Shown here: positions 49,266 to 59,871 of the stretch, one piece after another
How the letters are laid out: each line of letters opens with the position of its first letter
How positions within the stretch are numbered: position 1 is the stretch's first letter
Source of the DNA: Datnioides undecimradiatus
Taxonomy: Eukaryota > Chordata > Actinopteri > Lobotiformes > Datnioididae
NCBI GenBank assembly: GCA_008933995.1
Contig: WARS01000013.1
Location: 11,605,808-11,669,807, forward strand
DNA: 64,000 bases
Reading direction: 5' to 3'
Notes under the pieces: model-generated
The model's database searches: none
What the model saw: only the letters and a program-made list of their open reading frames with translations
What the model was told of the DNA's origin: nothing
Translations under genes and position numbers: made by a program

Positions 49266-52200
49266 ATGGCAAATGTCACACAATCAGGAGGTAAGTCTTG
49301 ATAAAAAATTGTGAAAATGTCATCTAAATGTGAGCTGCAACATGACAATTTTTGATGCAAGACGAGACGTGTCAGTGACTTATCAATTCTAAAATGTGAA
49401 ACTTGCTCTGTGTTTGTTTTTAAGAAAGACATGCTATCATTAAATTTGATATTAACTGCAAGAACGGTGACAGGAGTAGCTAGATGCTGATTAGTGCTGG
49501 ATTTACAGTAAGAAAAAAAATTATCTGTTATACTCTTAACTGTGTCAAGTTCTAATAGGATGCATGGTATTAGGCAGCATAGAGACTGGCGTACTCTCAG
49601 TATATATTCTTTTTGAGATGAAAGTAGAGTTAATATTAGAATTATATTCATCAGGTGACATTAAATACAACTGAATGGACCCTAATGTTGCATAAATGCA
49701 AAACATGTGTTGGATGTGTAAATATGCACGAGGTTTGCTAATGTCTTTGCCACAACAATTTTATAAGCTAATACATCAGTGTGGAGTTCTGTTGCACTGT
49801 AGCCAAATGGGCTGCAATATAATCCTTGTGGACAGCTGCTCCTGTCACAGTTTGTCCACTTTTGTTCCTGACAGGCTCAGATTGTTATGTCATCATGTAT
49901 CACTACAGAGATAGACTGCTTTTAATGATATTATGGACTGTTAATGAGTGAGTGAAATGCCTAAAGCCCTTGTAATTTTGTGTTGAAAAATAATGTCTTT
50001 ATGCTCCTTTTCAATGATGCACCTTTCATGATACAGTCATATGATTTTATCAGTAGGCTAATGCTGCTGCTTCCCTCTCCTCTCTCATCTAGATAACAGT
50101 AATAATAACAGTAGTGCTATGCATCAGATATTTCTGCTACCTGAAGTGTTGTTATGACACAGACACACGGCCAAGTCTATAGTCACATTTCTTGCATCTC
50201 ATGCACTAATCTACAGTAATATAATCTTTTACAACAAACACATCATGCGAAGATGAATTCCAATTTTATAAATGTTTCACCATTTGATTTAAAACAAATG
50301 GTGTGTTGACTGAATATTTCACTTTACTCAGGTGAGTTATAGGTTCACTGAAATCTTAGTTTTGTACTGTACATAAAAGACTTTGATAATGTTTTTGTGG
50401 GGTTGGAAATACATCCAACATGTTTTGCTGAACATGTATTCTTGCAACAACAGCGTACTGCACTGTGCAATCACACAGATCACATTACCATGTGTGCAGG
50501 TTTCTCATCAAAACCACAACTGTGTTGCTGAGCAGATGCACTAAAGAAAGAGGCAAAACAATGTATTGTCTAAGGACACCAAGGCTGTACTTCTGTCCAT
50601 GATTTGTTTTATTGACTTATTTTTGCAAGCAAGCACTGAAATGGAATCTTTAATCTTTAAAACAGAAGCTTAAGCCTCTAACTGTTTGGCTGTTTGAGAA
50701 GGTTTCAGGCTCATGTGATTAACAACTTATTTAAGGACAAAAGTATCCATTTGTATCAAAAATGCAGGAAAATAAAAATGCCACCAAAATCAAAATATTC
50801 AGCCTGACACTGACTTTTCACTTCTAACACCAAACAAGTGTCAGCTACTATTTCAGTCCATGTAACCAAACCACGCAAAAGACGCAGGAAGCTGCATTCA
50901 GTCAGCTCAGTATGTAGCTCTTTCCTATTATGTGCATATATTAAAATTAACCTGCCCTAACAGAGAGGTTGGGGATTTTTAATTTTACATTACTGTCCCA
51001 TTTTATAAAAGTAAACTCATTAAAAAATAGAAATACAGAATGAGAGATGGCATCAGTTAAAACAGTTACACGCTAATAGTGGATGATTAAAACCTAAAGT
51101 ATCCAAGCAATATACAAGTTTTTAATTTTAAAGTCTAGACTCATGACCTGATACTAAAACCAGCCTCTCTGAGATCCTGGCACAAAGCATCTGACGAACC
51201 AGTCACTGGAGTCAGTTAAAATTGAAACAAGGTCCTGATGCAAAGCATAGATGTAATCAATCAATTCAATCAGGGATTCAAAGTTGAACAATACCATTGT
51301 CTCTTGATCAGAGAAGTTTCAACTTATAATGGAGGATCAAACCTTAGGTCTTTAGACCTGATTTTGGAGGGAGAAGCATTACATTGTATACACCTAATGC
51401 AAAAGTGATTCAACAATCCTCTTGTAACAGATCAAAGGAAAGTTGGACTAGACAAGGTTCCTGACCAGACATTTAAGGGTGAAATTTTCATTGAACCAAA
51501 TGCCAAGATACTTCAACTCATAGACTTTGAATGTTTGATCTGTTAAGAGCAGAAAAATAAATAAAAGGGTAAAAAGCACTAACATACTAGCAAGATCAAA
51601 AAGAACTTCCTGGATAGATGAAAGGAAAGCTGCGGGTTCTCAGCGACCACTTGAGTAGAATCAGCAATACAAACACAACAGTGTCATTAACATAGAGATG
51701 GACTTGACAACCACCCAAAGAAGAAACAATATCATTAATAAAACCAAACCAATAATTTAACTTTGTAGAACAGCCTTTGTTGCAAGTTAAAACTCTGTAT
51801 ATCCCAACTTCACACAATGATGCCTCTTAACTTTGACTTTAACTTTAAAACTTAACTTTAACTTTAACTACAGTCTGTATAGTTCAAAGAGACTTAAAGT
51901 TCACTTTCACTAAAATGTGCTCAGATAAGTTAGGCAGTTATTCTTTTGAAATAGAAAATTGACCCTGCTCTCTAGAATTAGCATCTTATTTATTTCAAGG
52001 GGGCTTTTACAAACATTTTAAATGATTCATAATAAATATTGTTAATTTTCTTTGTTTCTCTAGGTGAGCATATTTTATGTGTGCCATTTCCTAAACTGAT
52101 ATTTGGGGCTATCAGTGCATTGCTGATCTTCTCACTGTTTTTGAATATTTATTGCTGCATATCAAGATGCTCAGGTAATTAATTACATCTCTTGCTTTTT

Positions 52201-53091
52201 AAAAAATCAAGCAAATACAAATTAATTTCCTGCATCTCATATTTAATGTTTTAATCTTTATACTGGAACAGGAAAAGGGAAATGTAAACTACAGAAAAAA
52301 CAAAGGTATGTAGCCTAAATATTCACAGTTTAAAGGAAAGGGCAAAATGGTGTCCTCTACTTAACTTCTGCATAGCCAAACTAAATTTTAAAAGCCTCTT
52401 TGTTTATCCAATTGAAGGCAGAGCGCAAGACAGATGGAAGAAAATCCCATTTATGGAAACATAAGCTACATGCAGACAAGTAGGTTTGTACATGTGTGTG
52501 TGCCTCTGTCTATGCATTTATCTGTCTCTGCTTACAGTGTTGTGTTATTTTGCACAGGCGTGTCTTTATACCGAGAAGCTGATCCATCACACTCGAGGGA
52601 TCCACAGAGAATCAATTCTGACTCACAGGTAGAGTCTTTAAACTGCTGCAATTACCTGAATGCTTTGTCCTAAGTAATAAAGGAGAGCAGTAGTGGCCTT
52701 AAAAAGAAGAGGAAGCAGAAAGATGAAAGAGGGATAGGATTGTTTTGAATCATATTGGATCATAACTTTGCTAAAATGCTCACTATAAACCTGTCCTGTT
52801 GTTTGAAGACACTACACAATTGCAGATTATTTCCTCTTTCAGCCCAAATCTCAGGACTGCTACGCCAACTTGACCCTCAAGGCTCCCAGGCTGCAATCTG
52901 GCCGCAGCTCTCCACAGATACAGTACTCAGACGTAGTTCAGCTGGATGAGCAGCCAGAGTCAGAGAAGGAAGATGAAGGCAACACAGATGCTGTGTCCAC
53001 CATGTCTGATCTGTATGCTTCTGTGCAAACTCAGCGCACCAAAACTGTTGACACTGTGGTTGGAGCAGAGGGCTATGCTAACCATCTGTGA
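49266..53091 (+). CDS. sit1: Signaling threshold-regulating transmembrane adaptor 1-like
   Basis: Lymphocyte transmembrane adaptor; mammalian SIT1 damps antigen-receptor signalling by recruiting SHP2 and Grb2. Six exons in phase: 49266-49290, 52064-52174, 52272-52305, 52418-52479, 52558-52628 and 52843-53091; 183 residues (human 196). A very short ectodomain has one N-glycosylation sequon (NVT) and Cys14, a possible dimer cysteine. One membrane helix (LIFGAISALLIFSLFLNIY, about 20-38) is followed by juxtamembrane cysteines and a basic patch. Tyrosine motifs follow the human order: NPIYGNISYMQT (Tyr69), CYANLTL (108), ITIM-like IQYSDVV (129), LYASVQTQ (159) and C-terminal GYANHL (179). No leader peptide, typical of this adaptor class. 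The first exon is the least certain, being only 25 nt and 2.8 kb from the next. Confidence 0.85.
49291..52063 (+). other. sit1: sit1 first intron
   Basis: A 2.8 kb AT-rich intron. A run of ACTTTAACTTTAA-type units lies at 51832-51870. No other features seen. Confidence 0.5.
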
Positions 53092-53330
53092 GAGCTGTCT
53101 TGCCACTGATGCTGAAATATCGCAAAACTTTGCGACTCAACCTGCCACCACAGGATGGCACTCTTTGTTGTTTGTCTTCACAATTCTCCTGTGTGGTGAT
53201 GTAGAGTGTGTGTCATACTGCTCATGCAAACTAACTGCACTTGTTTTACTGGAGAAGTGCATATTTTGGACTTGCCTTGTTCTCGTCATTTGAATGGTAA
53301 CTTCATATAACTTTAAATTGTTGATTCTTT

Positions 53331-53336
53331 AATAAA
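53331..53336 (+). promoter_or_regulatory. sit1: sit1 polyadenylation signal
   Basis: AATAAA 240 bases after the sit1 stop. Confidence 0.6.
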
Positions 53337-53859
53337 TCACATTGGGACTAATTATTGTCTGATCTTTACTGAAAAGATGCCTGTGGATTATTAAAGATCC
53401 CCTCAAGATGTGTTAAGACAGAAAAATCTGCCTTGAATAATAACTTGTGTCCAAAATGTTTTTCCTCCAAAATGTTTCAGGTTTTGTTATCATACTTGCA
53501 TTGAAAACTACTTTGTGTTAAACTTGTATTTAATGTGAGCACAGAGAAACTTTGTGATAAAGTCAATGATGTTATAAATGCTAGACTCATATCCTTACTA
53601 CAGTTGTTCCAAAAGATCAATTAATGTCTTTTACCTTTGATGTGTTAATGTTTAATCATGTGTTATTACTATTTTCTTGATCAGCGCTGACCCCATAAAA
53701 AGGATAACTGAGATCAAAGGTATGAGTAGAGTGAGTTAACATGAGCCAACCATTAACACAAACCACCGGTTACTGCCACTAGGGGGACTGTGTAGCTCAG
53801 TATTTATGCTACTAACCCCCTGCTCTCCTCTCTGCCCTTGTTGGTAACACTCACATTCA

Positions 53860-53960
53860 GACTTGGATCAGTTACTGCGTCTTCTTCTTCTCCAAAATGA
53901 AATTCAAGATTAAGGGTTGCTGCTTTGACACAGTGGTGGAGATCCAGAGGACATCCAGCA
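53860..53960 (+). pseudogene. Mariner-type transposase scrap
   Basis: Translation FFSKMKFKIKGCCFDTVVEI followed by Q resembles the helix-turn-helix/linker region of mariner-type transposases in vertebrate repeats. Only about 25 codons survive. Confidence 0.4.
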
Positions 53961-54499
53961 CAGATGGTCCTTTTTTAAGTTATTGGATTTCCATCAACCA
54001 ATCAAAACATGACAGGAGATCTGAAAATGGTGTATTGCTGCACAAGGTGACTACTTTAAAGGGGACTGCAGCCAAACTCAAAACAGGGGTTGTTTTTGTC
54101 TGTTATAGAAGCAGTTTCAGAACATTTTGATGGCACTTCATATGGTGTGGGTTTGTGCTGTGTTTTTTAGTTAGCAGTAACACCCAGAGAAGATCACTGT
54201 GGCAACTAAAGACCAGCCACATCATTCTCTTTTATTCTTTCCAGTATATATTCTTTGACAATATTTACTGTTGCTAGGGCAATGGCTGATCTTAGCGCAT
54301 ATTGGCTAGCTTAGCTTAATTACCCAAACAACAATAAGCCATGGACATTAAATCACATATTTCAAGAAGAGCAACAGTTTTCAACAGTCACAACTAGTAT
54401 GTTGTCACACGTTAGACTGTAAAAATCTGGCTATGAAAATAGATTCATTGTAATTGTAATTTCATCAGGAAGACGTGGTCAGCCCTAGTTCAGATGACG

Positions 54500-54600
54500 T
54501 TAAAGGCAAGTCAAGCCAAGGCAAGTTTATTTATATAGCACCATTCAGACACAAGGCAATTCAAAGTGCTTTACAGAGGATTAAAAATAATAACAAAAGT
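54500..54600 (-). mobile_element. Non-LTR retroposon 3' end (antisense)
   Basis: AAGGCAAGTTTATTTATATA, then CAATTCAAAGTGCTTTACAG, is the reverse complement of a very common teleost non-LTR tail. Confidence 0.65.
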
Positions 54601-55009
54601 AAATTTGATCTAAAATAAGAACTGCTAAAATAATTAGCAATTAAAGCTATACGTTAAGAAACTGATTATTTTTTAAAAACTTGATCATCTCTTTATGCAG
54701 TTAAAAAGTCTGTTGAATTTTTTTCTGAGGCCTGTGTGTCAAAGCTGTAGTGTTACCAGAGAGTTTTCTGAAGGTTATTGGACCGTATATCTCAGCACAC
54801 ACACACACACAGACACACACACTCATGAGGGATTGAGGATATAGTGTTATCAAAGTAGTGTTATTGTACATCCCTGCCATCTAGATAAAGTTATTTATTA
54901 TTATTTATTTATTTATTTATCATATAATAATAGCTGGTCATGTAACATGTCAGAGTCCACCTTCTTGGGTGCACTTGTGACAGTTCTTACACAAGTCCAA
55001 TGACAATAG

Positions 55010-55200
55010 TTGGGGTGGCTGTGGCTCACAGATAGAGCAGGGTCAGGACTGGCAGTGCCCTGCCCCCACCCCTCCATGAGCCAGCATATCCAGTTGTCTT
55101 TGCAATACTGATACTGAACCCCAAATTGTTCCTGGAAACAAAAGAACACTGGGCGTGAGTGTTCTAGGAGTTCTAGGAGGACATACCCATCCAACACCAG
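55010..55200 (+). mobile_element. tRNA-headed dispersed repeat (SINE-like), degenerate
   Basis: GGGGTGGCTGTGGCTCACAG, ATAGAGCAGGG, and further on ATACTGAACCCCAAATTG with TTCCTG match a teleost dispersed repeat whose head resembles an A box. No coding capacity. Confidence 0.55.
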
Positions 55201-57289
55201 ATAATCTTTGAACAGAGATGAGAGTGTCCATCTTCCTAATATATATTTTCATTCTAGAGAAACCAGTCACATGATAACAAAACTATTTCCTTAAGAACTG
55301 AGGTACTCCATCCAGGCTGAGGGATATGGCCGGAAGCCTCAGAACAACATTTTGTACCCAGGTTATGTGGTTGTCCGTATTTGTTTGTCTTTTATTCAAC
55401 ATATTTGTTCCCAGTAGTGTTGAAATTACTCCTCTGTTCTTCCTTGGCCTTTAAGATAACATCCAATGCTTTAAGCATTTGTTTTTGGAAGAAAGGCACC
55501 CCACTCTGCCTGGTACAGAAAGTCACAGAAGGTGTCAGCAAACTCCTTCAGAATGTACTTTTTAGTTTTCATACTAATTAGTTAATGTGATGTGCATCTG
55601 AATTATAATAGGGAAAAAATACAGAAGTCCTAGTATAGATAGCTAGTTTAACTAATGGGCCAACTTTACCCTGCACATAATCATAACTACCCATAAAGTG
55701 TTTTAACTCATCTCATCTTTGGCATGGAGAGTTTCACTGGAGAGTACTGCAAAATTTCAGTGTGATAAAAGGATAGTTATTGAGGGTCTGCACTTTGTAT
55801 TTTCCATCAAATAACCTTGCAGTATTTATGATGGCTGTGATAACAGTTAAGGAGGCAATGATCAGTGGAAGATAATATTATTTTATAATGATTAATGTTG
55901 GAGGGCAGTTGTATCATTGTCCTCCAAGAGAATGAAGAGATTCACCTAGGAAGGGATTGGCACTCGGTTGTCCATCTTGTTTTGACTGTTGTGTTGTGAT
56001 TGGTTTCTAAATCAATGCATGATTTTATCGGGAATCACTGCACGCAATGCTTCATAAGTGATGTTAATACAACAAAAGTGAGAAGCCAGAAAGACACTAA
56101 AATATCTGGAAAAAGCATGTCTGAATTACGGAGGATGGGCATCAAAAAGAAAAGTAGCAAAGGTTACAACTTATCAATCAGTCCACTGCTGTTATTTATT
56201 AGAGGTCAAATTTCAAAGTAGTCTTGCTCACAGTGGCATGGTGTTGCTTGTAAAACGGATACGACTAAATCAGAAAAATGTGATTTATGCTATTTGTTGG
56301 TTTGTTAATTCCTCATATGTTTGCAGAGAAAGACCTGTGTCATCTGTGAGTGACTGTGATGTAAAAACCATTGAAAGTGTGCCTGGTATAATGAGAAAGA
56401 CAGAACTCCAGTCATAGCTGGAGAGGTGACATAAAAAGATATAAATCTGCTGTGGTTTTGCACCAGAATTAGTTTTTATGTATTCACGTACTCACACTAG
56501 TAAAACACTAGTTTTACATTGTACTTTATAGATCCTCACAGATCAGATCAACAAACTCTGTATAACTGTGAAGCTGATGAGTTAGTTTTTAGGTAAAGCA
56601 AATTAAACTTAACATGGTGGTGAGAAGACGGGTAAGAAGATATTGTAGGAGATTCATGCACACAGTAAACTGGCGTCAACGGACTATATTGAATATGAAA
56701 ATAGCACCCTTATTATTATTATTATTAAAAATATTTTACAATATTTTACACTTTTCTTGTGCTTCCATTAAAGTTCCATAAAATGTTTGACGTTTTCACC
56801 ATCTCCAGGTGATCCTCTATATGCTAGGAGATGGAGATGGAGATGGGGCATGACAAACATAAAGCTTGATATGGATCAATTTCTTTTTATACACAAGCAC
56901 AATGCGCCACAATTTATTGTGAAGGAGGTAATGACTGAGGTTACCATTAATTATGAATGAAAGATGAAATGAAGCTGACATTTTATTAACATATATTTCA
57001 TATTTATAATTGGAGTCACATTTTACACATTTAATTGTTTAGTGCAATTTTACAAACAAGCCTTCAAATGTAACACTAAACAGCTTTTGGTGAAAATCCC
57101 TTCAGCTTAAATTCCAAATACATCTCATCCCTCCATCTGACATCAATCACCAATCACATATCTGTATCACTTGAAAAAAGTGAGAAAACAGTTGTACAGA
57201 CATTCATTTAAATATGTAATTTGAATTACTTCAGTATTATTTATACAGTATAGAGCCAAATCAAGACAGACAAGTCAGCCAAACCTGAC

Positions 57290-58732
57290 TCAGGCTTTAG
57301 AGTTCGTACAGCTCATTTGTACTTTTTCATCACCGCTTATGGGGGTCTTGAGCTCCTCACTGCTAAAGTCAGAGGGCATGTCAAAGAAAAGCTCATCATC
57401 AAAGCAGTCCTTGTCAGATGGCGATGCCATAAAGGGCAATTTCATGACCAAACCAGTAAGCAGTCCACCGACTGTAGATGCTGCAATGGTGAAGATGACA
57501 GCTGCCACCTGAAAGACAGCTTGCTCCTGTGCTGTGCGCCCCAAGCCCGGCTTCAGCCCAGGAATCTGCCTCTGTAGCTCCAGGAGTTTAGGATCTCCTT
57601 CTGGTGGAGCACGATGGGAAAAGATCTGGTACATACTGGGCCCATAGGTTTCTTCAGTGGCTAGCAGGATGGCACAGATCCCTGCTGTGGATGATATGAG
57701 GCCGGTGAGCCCGTGGAGATTGTGAATACCACACTGGTCTTGGATTCTCATGCGTCTGGCCATAAAGGGCGTCAAATACTTGTAGCCAAAGAAACAGGCA
57801 GTACAGCCCATGATGCCCAGGGCGTATGCAGCTACTGGGGAAATCATCATGTCCACTGAAGCCCCAACAGTGACACCACCTGCCAGAGTCACATTTTGAA
57901 TATCAGCCATTGTGAGCTTACCTCTCTTATTGAACACTGCAGAGAGTGCGAAGGCAGTGATAGTGGATGAGCTTAAACCTATAAAAGTGTGGAGTATTGC
58001 TCTGTGTTGATCATCGCCCTTAAAGGTTAGAGCAGAGTTGAATGAAGGCCAGAACACCCAGAGAAACAGGGTTCCCATTACAGAGAGGATATCAGACTGG
58101 TAACTAGTGATCTCCTTAGCATGTCCGTTATTCAGGCTTGGGCGATACAACACAAATGTAACCCCGAGACCAAAGTAGCAGGCAAACAGGTGAATAAGAA
58201 TAGAACCACCTGCATCATTTATCCTAATGTACTTCAGTACGGCCCATTCCGTTACAGCAAAGACAGGGATCTCCAGCAAAGCCATGACCAGGAGCTGAAC
58301 AGGACTGGTCTTCCCAAGCACAGCTCCAAAAGAGATGAGGACCACAGCGCAGGCGAACTCTGCATTCAGCAGGTTGATCACCCCCAGGTGAATTTTACCG
58401 TCATAGTAAAACTGAAAGAAACCTTGCATCAGGGTGGCCCACTGGATTGTGAACGTAGCTGTGAGAAAGTTGAAGACCATTCCACTGAAGCCGTAAAATC
58501 GGAAGAAGGCCAGCAGGCACCCGAAGCCTATGAAGATCATCACCTGCACATCAGCAAAGTAGGGATAATCGCGATACAGGGAGTTCTCCATTGGTTTTGT
58601 CTCATTGTTTTGCAGCTTAGCATTGGCATTGTCGTCATAAGTTACAAAGACAGCGTACAGAGCTATAATGACGACCTCCAACACAAACACAAACACTGGC
58701 AGGCGCACCTTCAAACTTGTAGACACATTCAT
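57290..58732 (-). CDS. rhcg: Rh type C-like ammonium transporter, single exon
   Basis: Channel-like ammonia transporter of the plasma membrane; fish Rh proteins excrete ammonia at gill and skin. A single uninterrupted frame encodes 480 residues, full length for the family (human RhCG 479). About 12 hydrophobic segments are visible. Pore residues are present: twin histidines His181 (SILIHLFACYFG) and His340 (IHNLHGLTGL), phenylalanine gate Phe126 and Phe231 (WPSFNSAL), and Asp173 (INDAGGS). Asn43 in NNET is a likely glycosylation site. The C-terminal KLPFMASPSDKDCFDDELFF matches RhCG/RhBG types. Vertebrate Rh genes usually have ten or more exons, so the lack of introns suggests origin by retroposition. 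A TATA box lies 47-53 bases upstream. No damage is seen, so it should be functional. Confidence 0.93.
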   Translation of the reverse strand: MNVSTSLKVRLPVFVFVLEVVIIALYAVFVTYDDNANAKLQNNETKPMENSLYRDYPYFADVQVMIFIGFGCLLAFFRFYGFSGMVFNFLTATFTIQWATLMQGFFQFYYDGKIHLGVINLLNAEFACAVVLISFGAVLGKTSPVQLLVMALLEIPVFAVTEWAVLKYIRINDAGGSILIHLFACYFGLGVTFVLYRPSLNNGHAKEITSYQSDILSVMGTLFLWVFWPSFNSALTFKGDDQHRAILHTFIGLSSSTITAFALSAVFNKRGKLTMADIQNVTLAGGVTVGASVDMMISPVAAYALGIMGCTACFFGYKYLTPFMARRMRIQDQCGIHNLHGLTGLISSTAGICAILLATEETYGPSMYQIFSHRAPPEGDPKLLELQRQIPGLKPGLGRTAQEQAVFQVAAVIFTIAASTVGGLLTGLVMKLPFMASPSDKDCFDDELFFDMPSDFSSEELKTPISGDEKVQMSCTNSKA

Positions 58733-58778
58733 GATGATGCACAGCTCACTGTGGTTCCCAGGGCTGCCTCAACATCCC

Positions 58779-58785
58779 TTTTATA
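58779..58785 (-). promoter_or_regulatory. TATA box of the intronless Rh gene
   Basis: TATAAAA on the minus strand, in the context GGTATAAAAGGG, 47-53 bases 5' of the ATG. This places the start site about 20 bases before the ATG. Confidence 0.65.
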
Positions 58786-58797
58786 CCTCTATCATAT

Positions 58798-58805
58798 TAG
58801 ATAAG
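58798..58805 (+). promoter_or_regulatory. GATA-type site near the Rh TATA box
   Basis: TAGATAAG contains the WGATAR core and is 13 bases beyond the TATA box. A second GATA core lies between them on the minus strand (ATGATAGAG). Confidence 0.35.
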
Positions 58806-59560
58806 ATTAGCTAATGGTATTGGGTAAGGAGCATAACCCTGCACGAGGTTATCTATCACTGCACTTTAATCCCAAAGACTCCTCAAAATGACCTTCTATC
58901 TTTTCTTTCTGTAGTTTTCCATCGCAGAGCTGTCTTAAGTTAAATCAATGAGACTAGATTTCAAGATCATGATTCAGCAAGTAAAATAATAAAGATACTA
59001 TAGAACAAATGTTTGACTTAATTTGATGTGGCAAAATCAAAATGAAGACCCAGTACAGTAAATGCAGTAAATGCCAAGTAGTGTAGCCAAGTAGTTTTGC
59101 ATACCAGAGCCAAGTGCCATATTGAAAAAAAAAGTGTCCCATGATAAGGTAGGTAGGTTTGAGTTTTTTAGACTTTGTGCAGCCAAGAAAGTGATATAAA
59201 AGTGATACAGTATTAATGAAAACATTTGGCTTTTTTTTAACCTTTATTTGATGGTATTTTACTGTAGAAGCTACAAAGGGAAATGTAAAGTGACATTACA
59301 TAAATGTGGGTCTTAGCCTAGAGACAGGTGATAGTCTGGTTATAGGCCAGGGGGTTTCTGCTTTAGTTATTGTCAAGGTTGCTTGTATTAATAGATTAAC
59401 AAGGTGAAGTTCCACTTCACGTTTATTAATTTAATGATGAATTAAATATTTGACTTTTACATGGAAACCATGAATAATGGGCTAAAGTGAAGGCAAGGCA
59501 CGTTTATTTGCAGTTAACCTTTTGGACACGGTCAAAAGCACATTCATGTTCACACTCCGA
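58806..59560. other. Rh-arfgap1 divergent gap
   Basis: AT-rich, no coding signal. A GGCAAGGCACGTTTATTTGC piece at about 59493 may be a decayed retroposon tail. Confidence 0.45.
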
Positions 59561-59599
59561 AGCAGTAGAGGTAGCAGAGACACAAATAGAAACAGAGAA

Positions 59600-59871
59600 G
59601 AAGAAAAAAAAAAAAAATGACGACGCGGACGAGACAACTCAACTCCCGTGATGCATTGCACTGCCAACGTATGCAAACAGGAACATGGCTACCGGTGTTT
59701 AACATCAGCAGTCCATCGTTATAATACACTTCTCTTAGCTCTACACAGTCTGTGACGATATAATATTTTGCTGTGCCTCCGCCACAGGAGAAAAAACCTT
59801 CGTAGAGTTTACCGACGGAGCCAGCAGCGCCTCTGAAAACAGCCTCTTCGTTGTCCGTCAATCACAGACAG
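59600..59871 (+). other. arfgap1: arfgap1 untranslated first exon (inferred)
   Basis: A donor (CAGACAG|gtaagg) at 59871/59872 ends a CpG-containing stretch. If transcription begins left of 59685, the leader holds a five-codon upstream frame (ATGGCTACCGGTGTTTAA, 59685-59702). The 5' end is a guess. Confidence 0.5.

Larger units (their letters stand above)
53092..57289. other. sit1 3' UTR to Rh gene 3' region
   Basis: Repeat-rich gap between convergent genes: a mariner-type coding scrap (53860-53960), a retroposon tail (54500-54600), a tRNA-like dispersed repeat (55010-55200) and short tandem repeats near 54893-54922 (TATT), 56707-56728 (ATT) and 56828-56850 (GGAGAT). No gene seen. Confidence 0.55.

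Noticed and set aside
49250-49651. 133-codon minus-strand frame overlapping the sit1 start
   Set aside because: Low-complexity intron sequence with no domain.
54913-55270. Two overlapping 75-94 codon minus-strand frames
   Set aside because: They are translations of a dispersed repeat.
58121-58804. 227-codon plus-strand open frame
   Set aside because: It lies opposite the Rh gene and has no recognised domain; the minus-strand frame has full family conservation.
59550-59861. 103-codon minus-strand frame over the arfgap1 first exon
   Set aside because: It looked protein-like at first, but it has no ATG start and ends in a poly-T-coded Phe run; no family resemblance.
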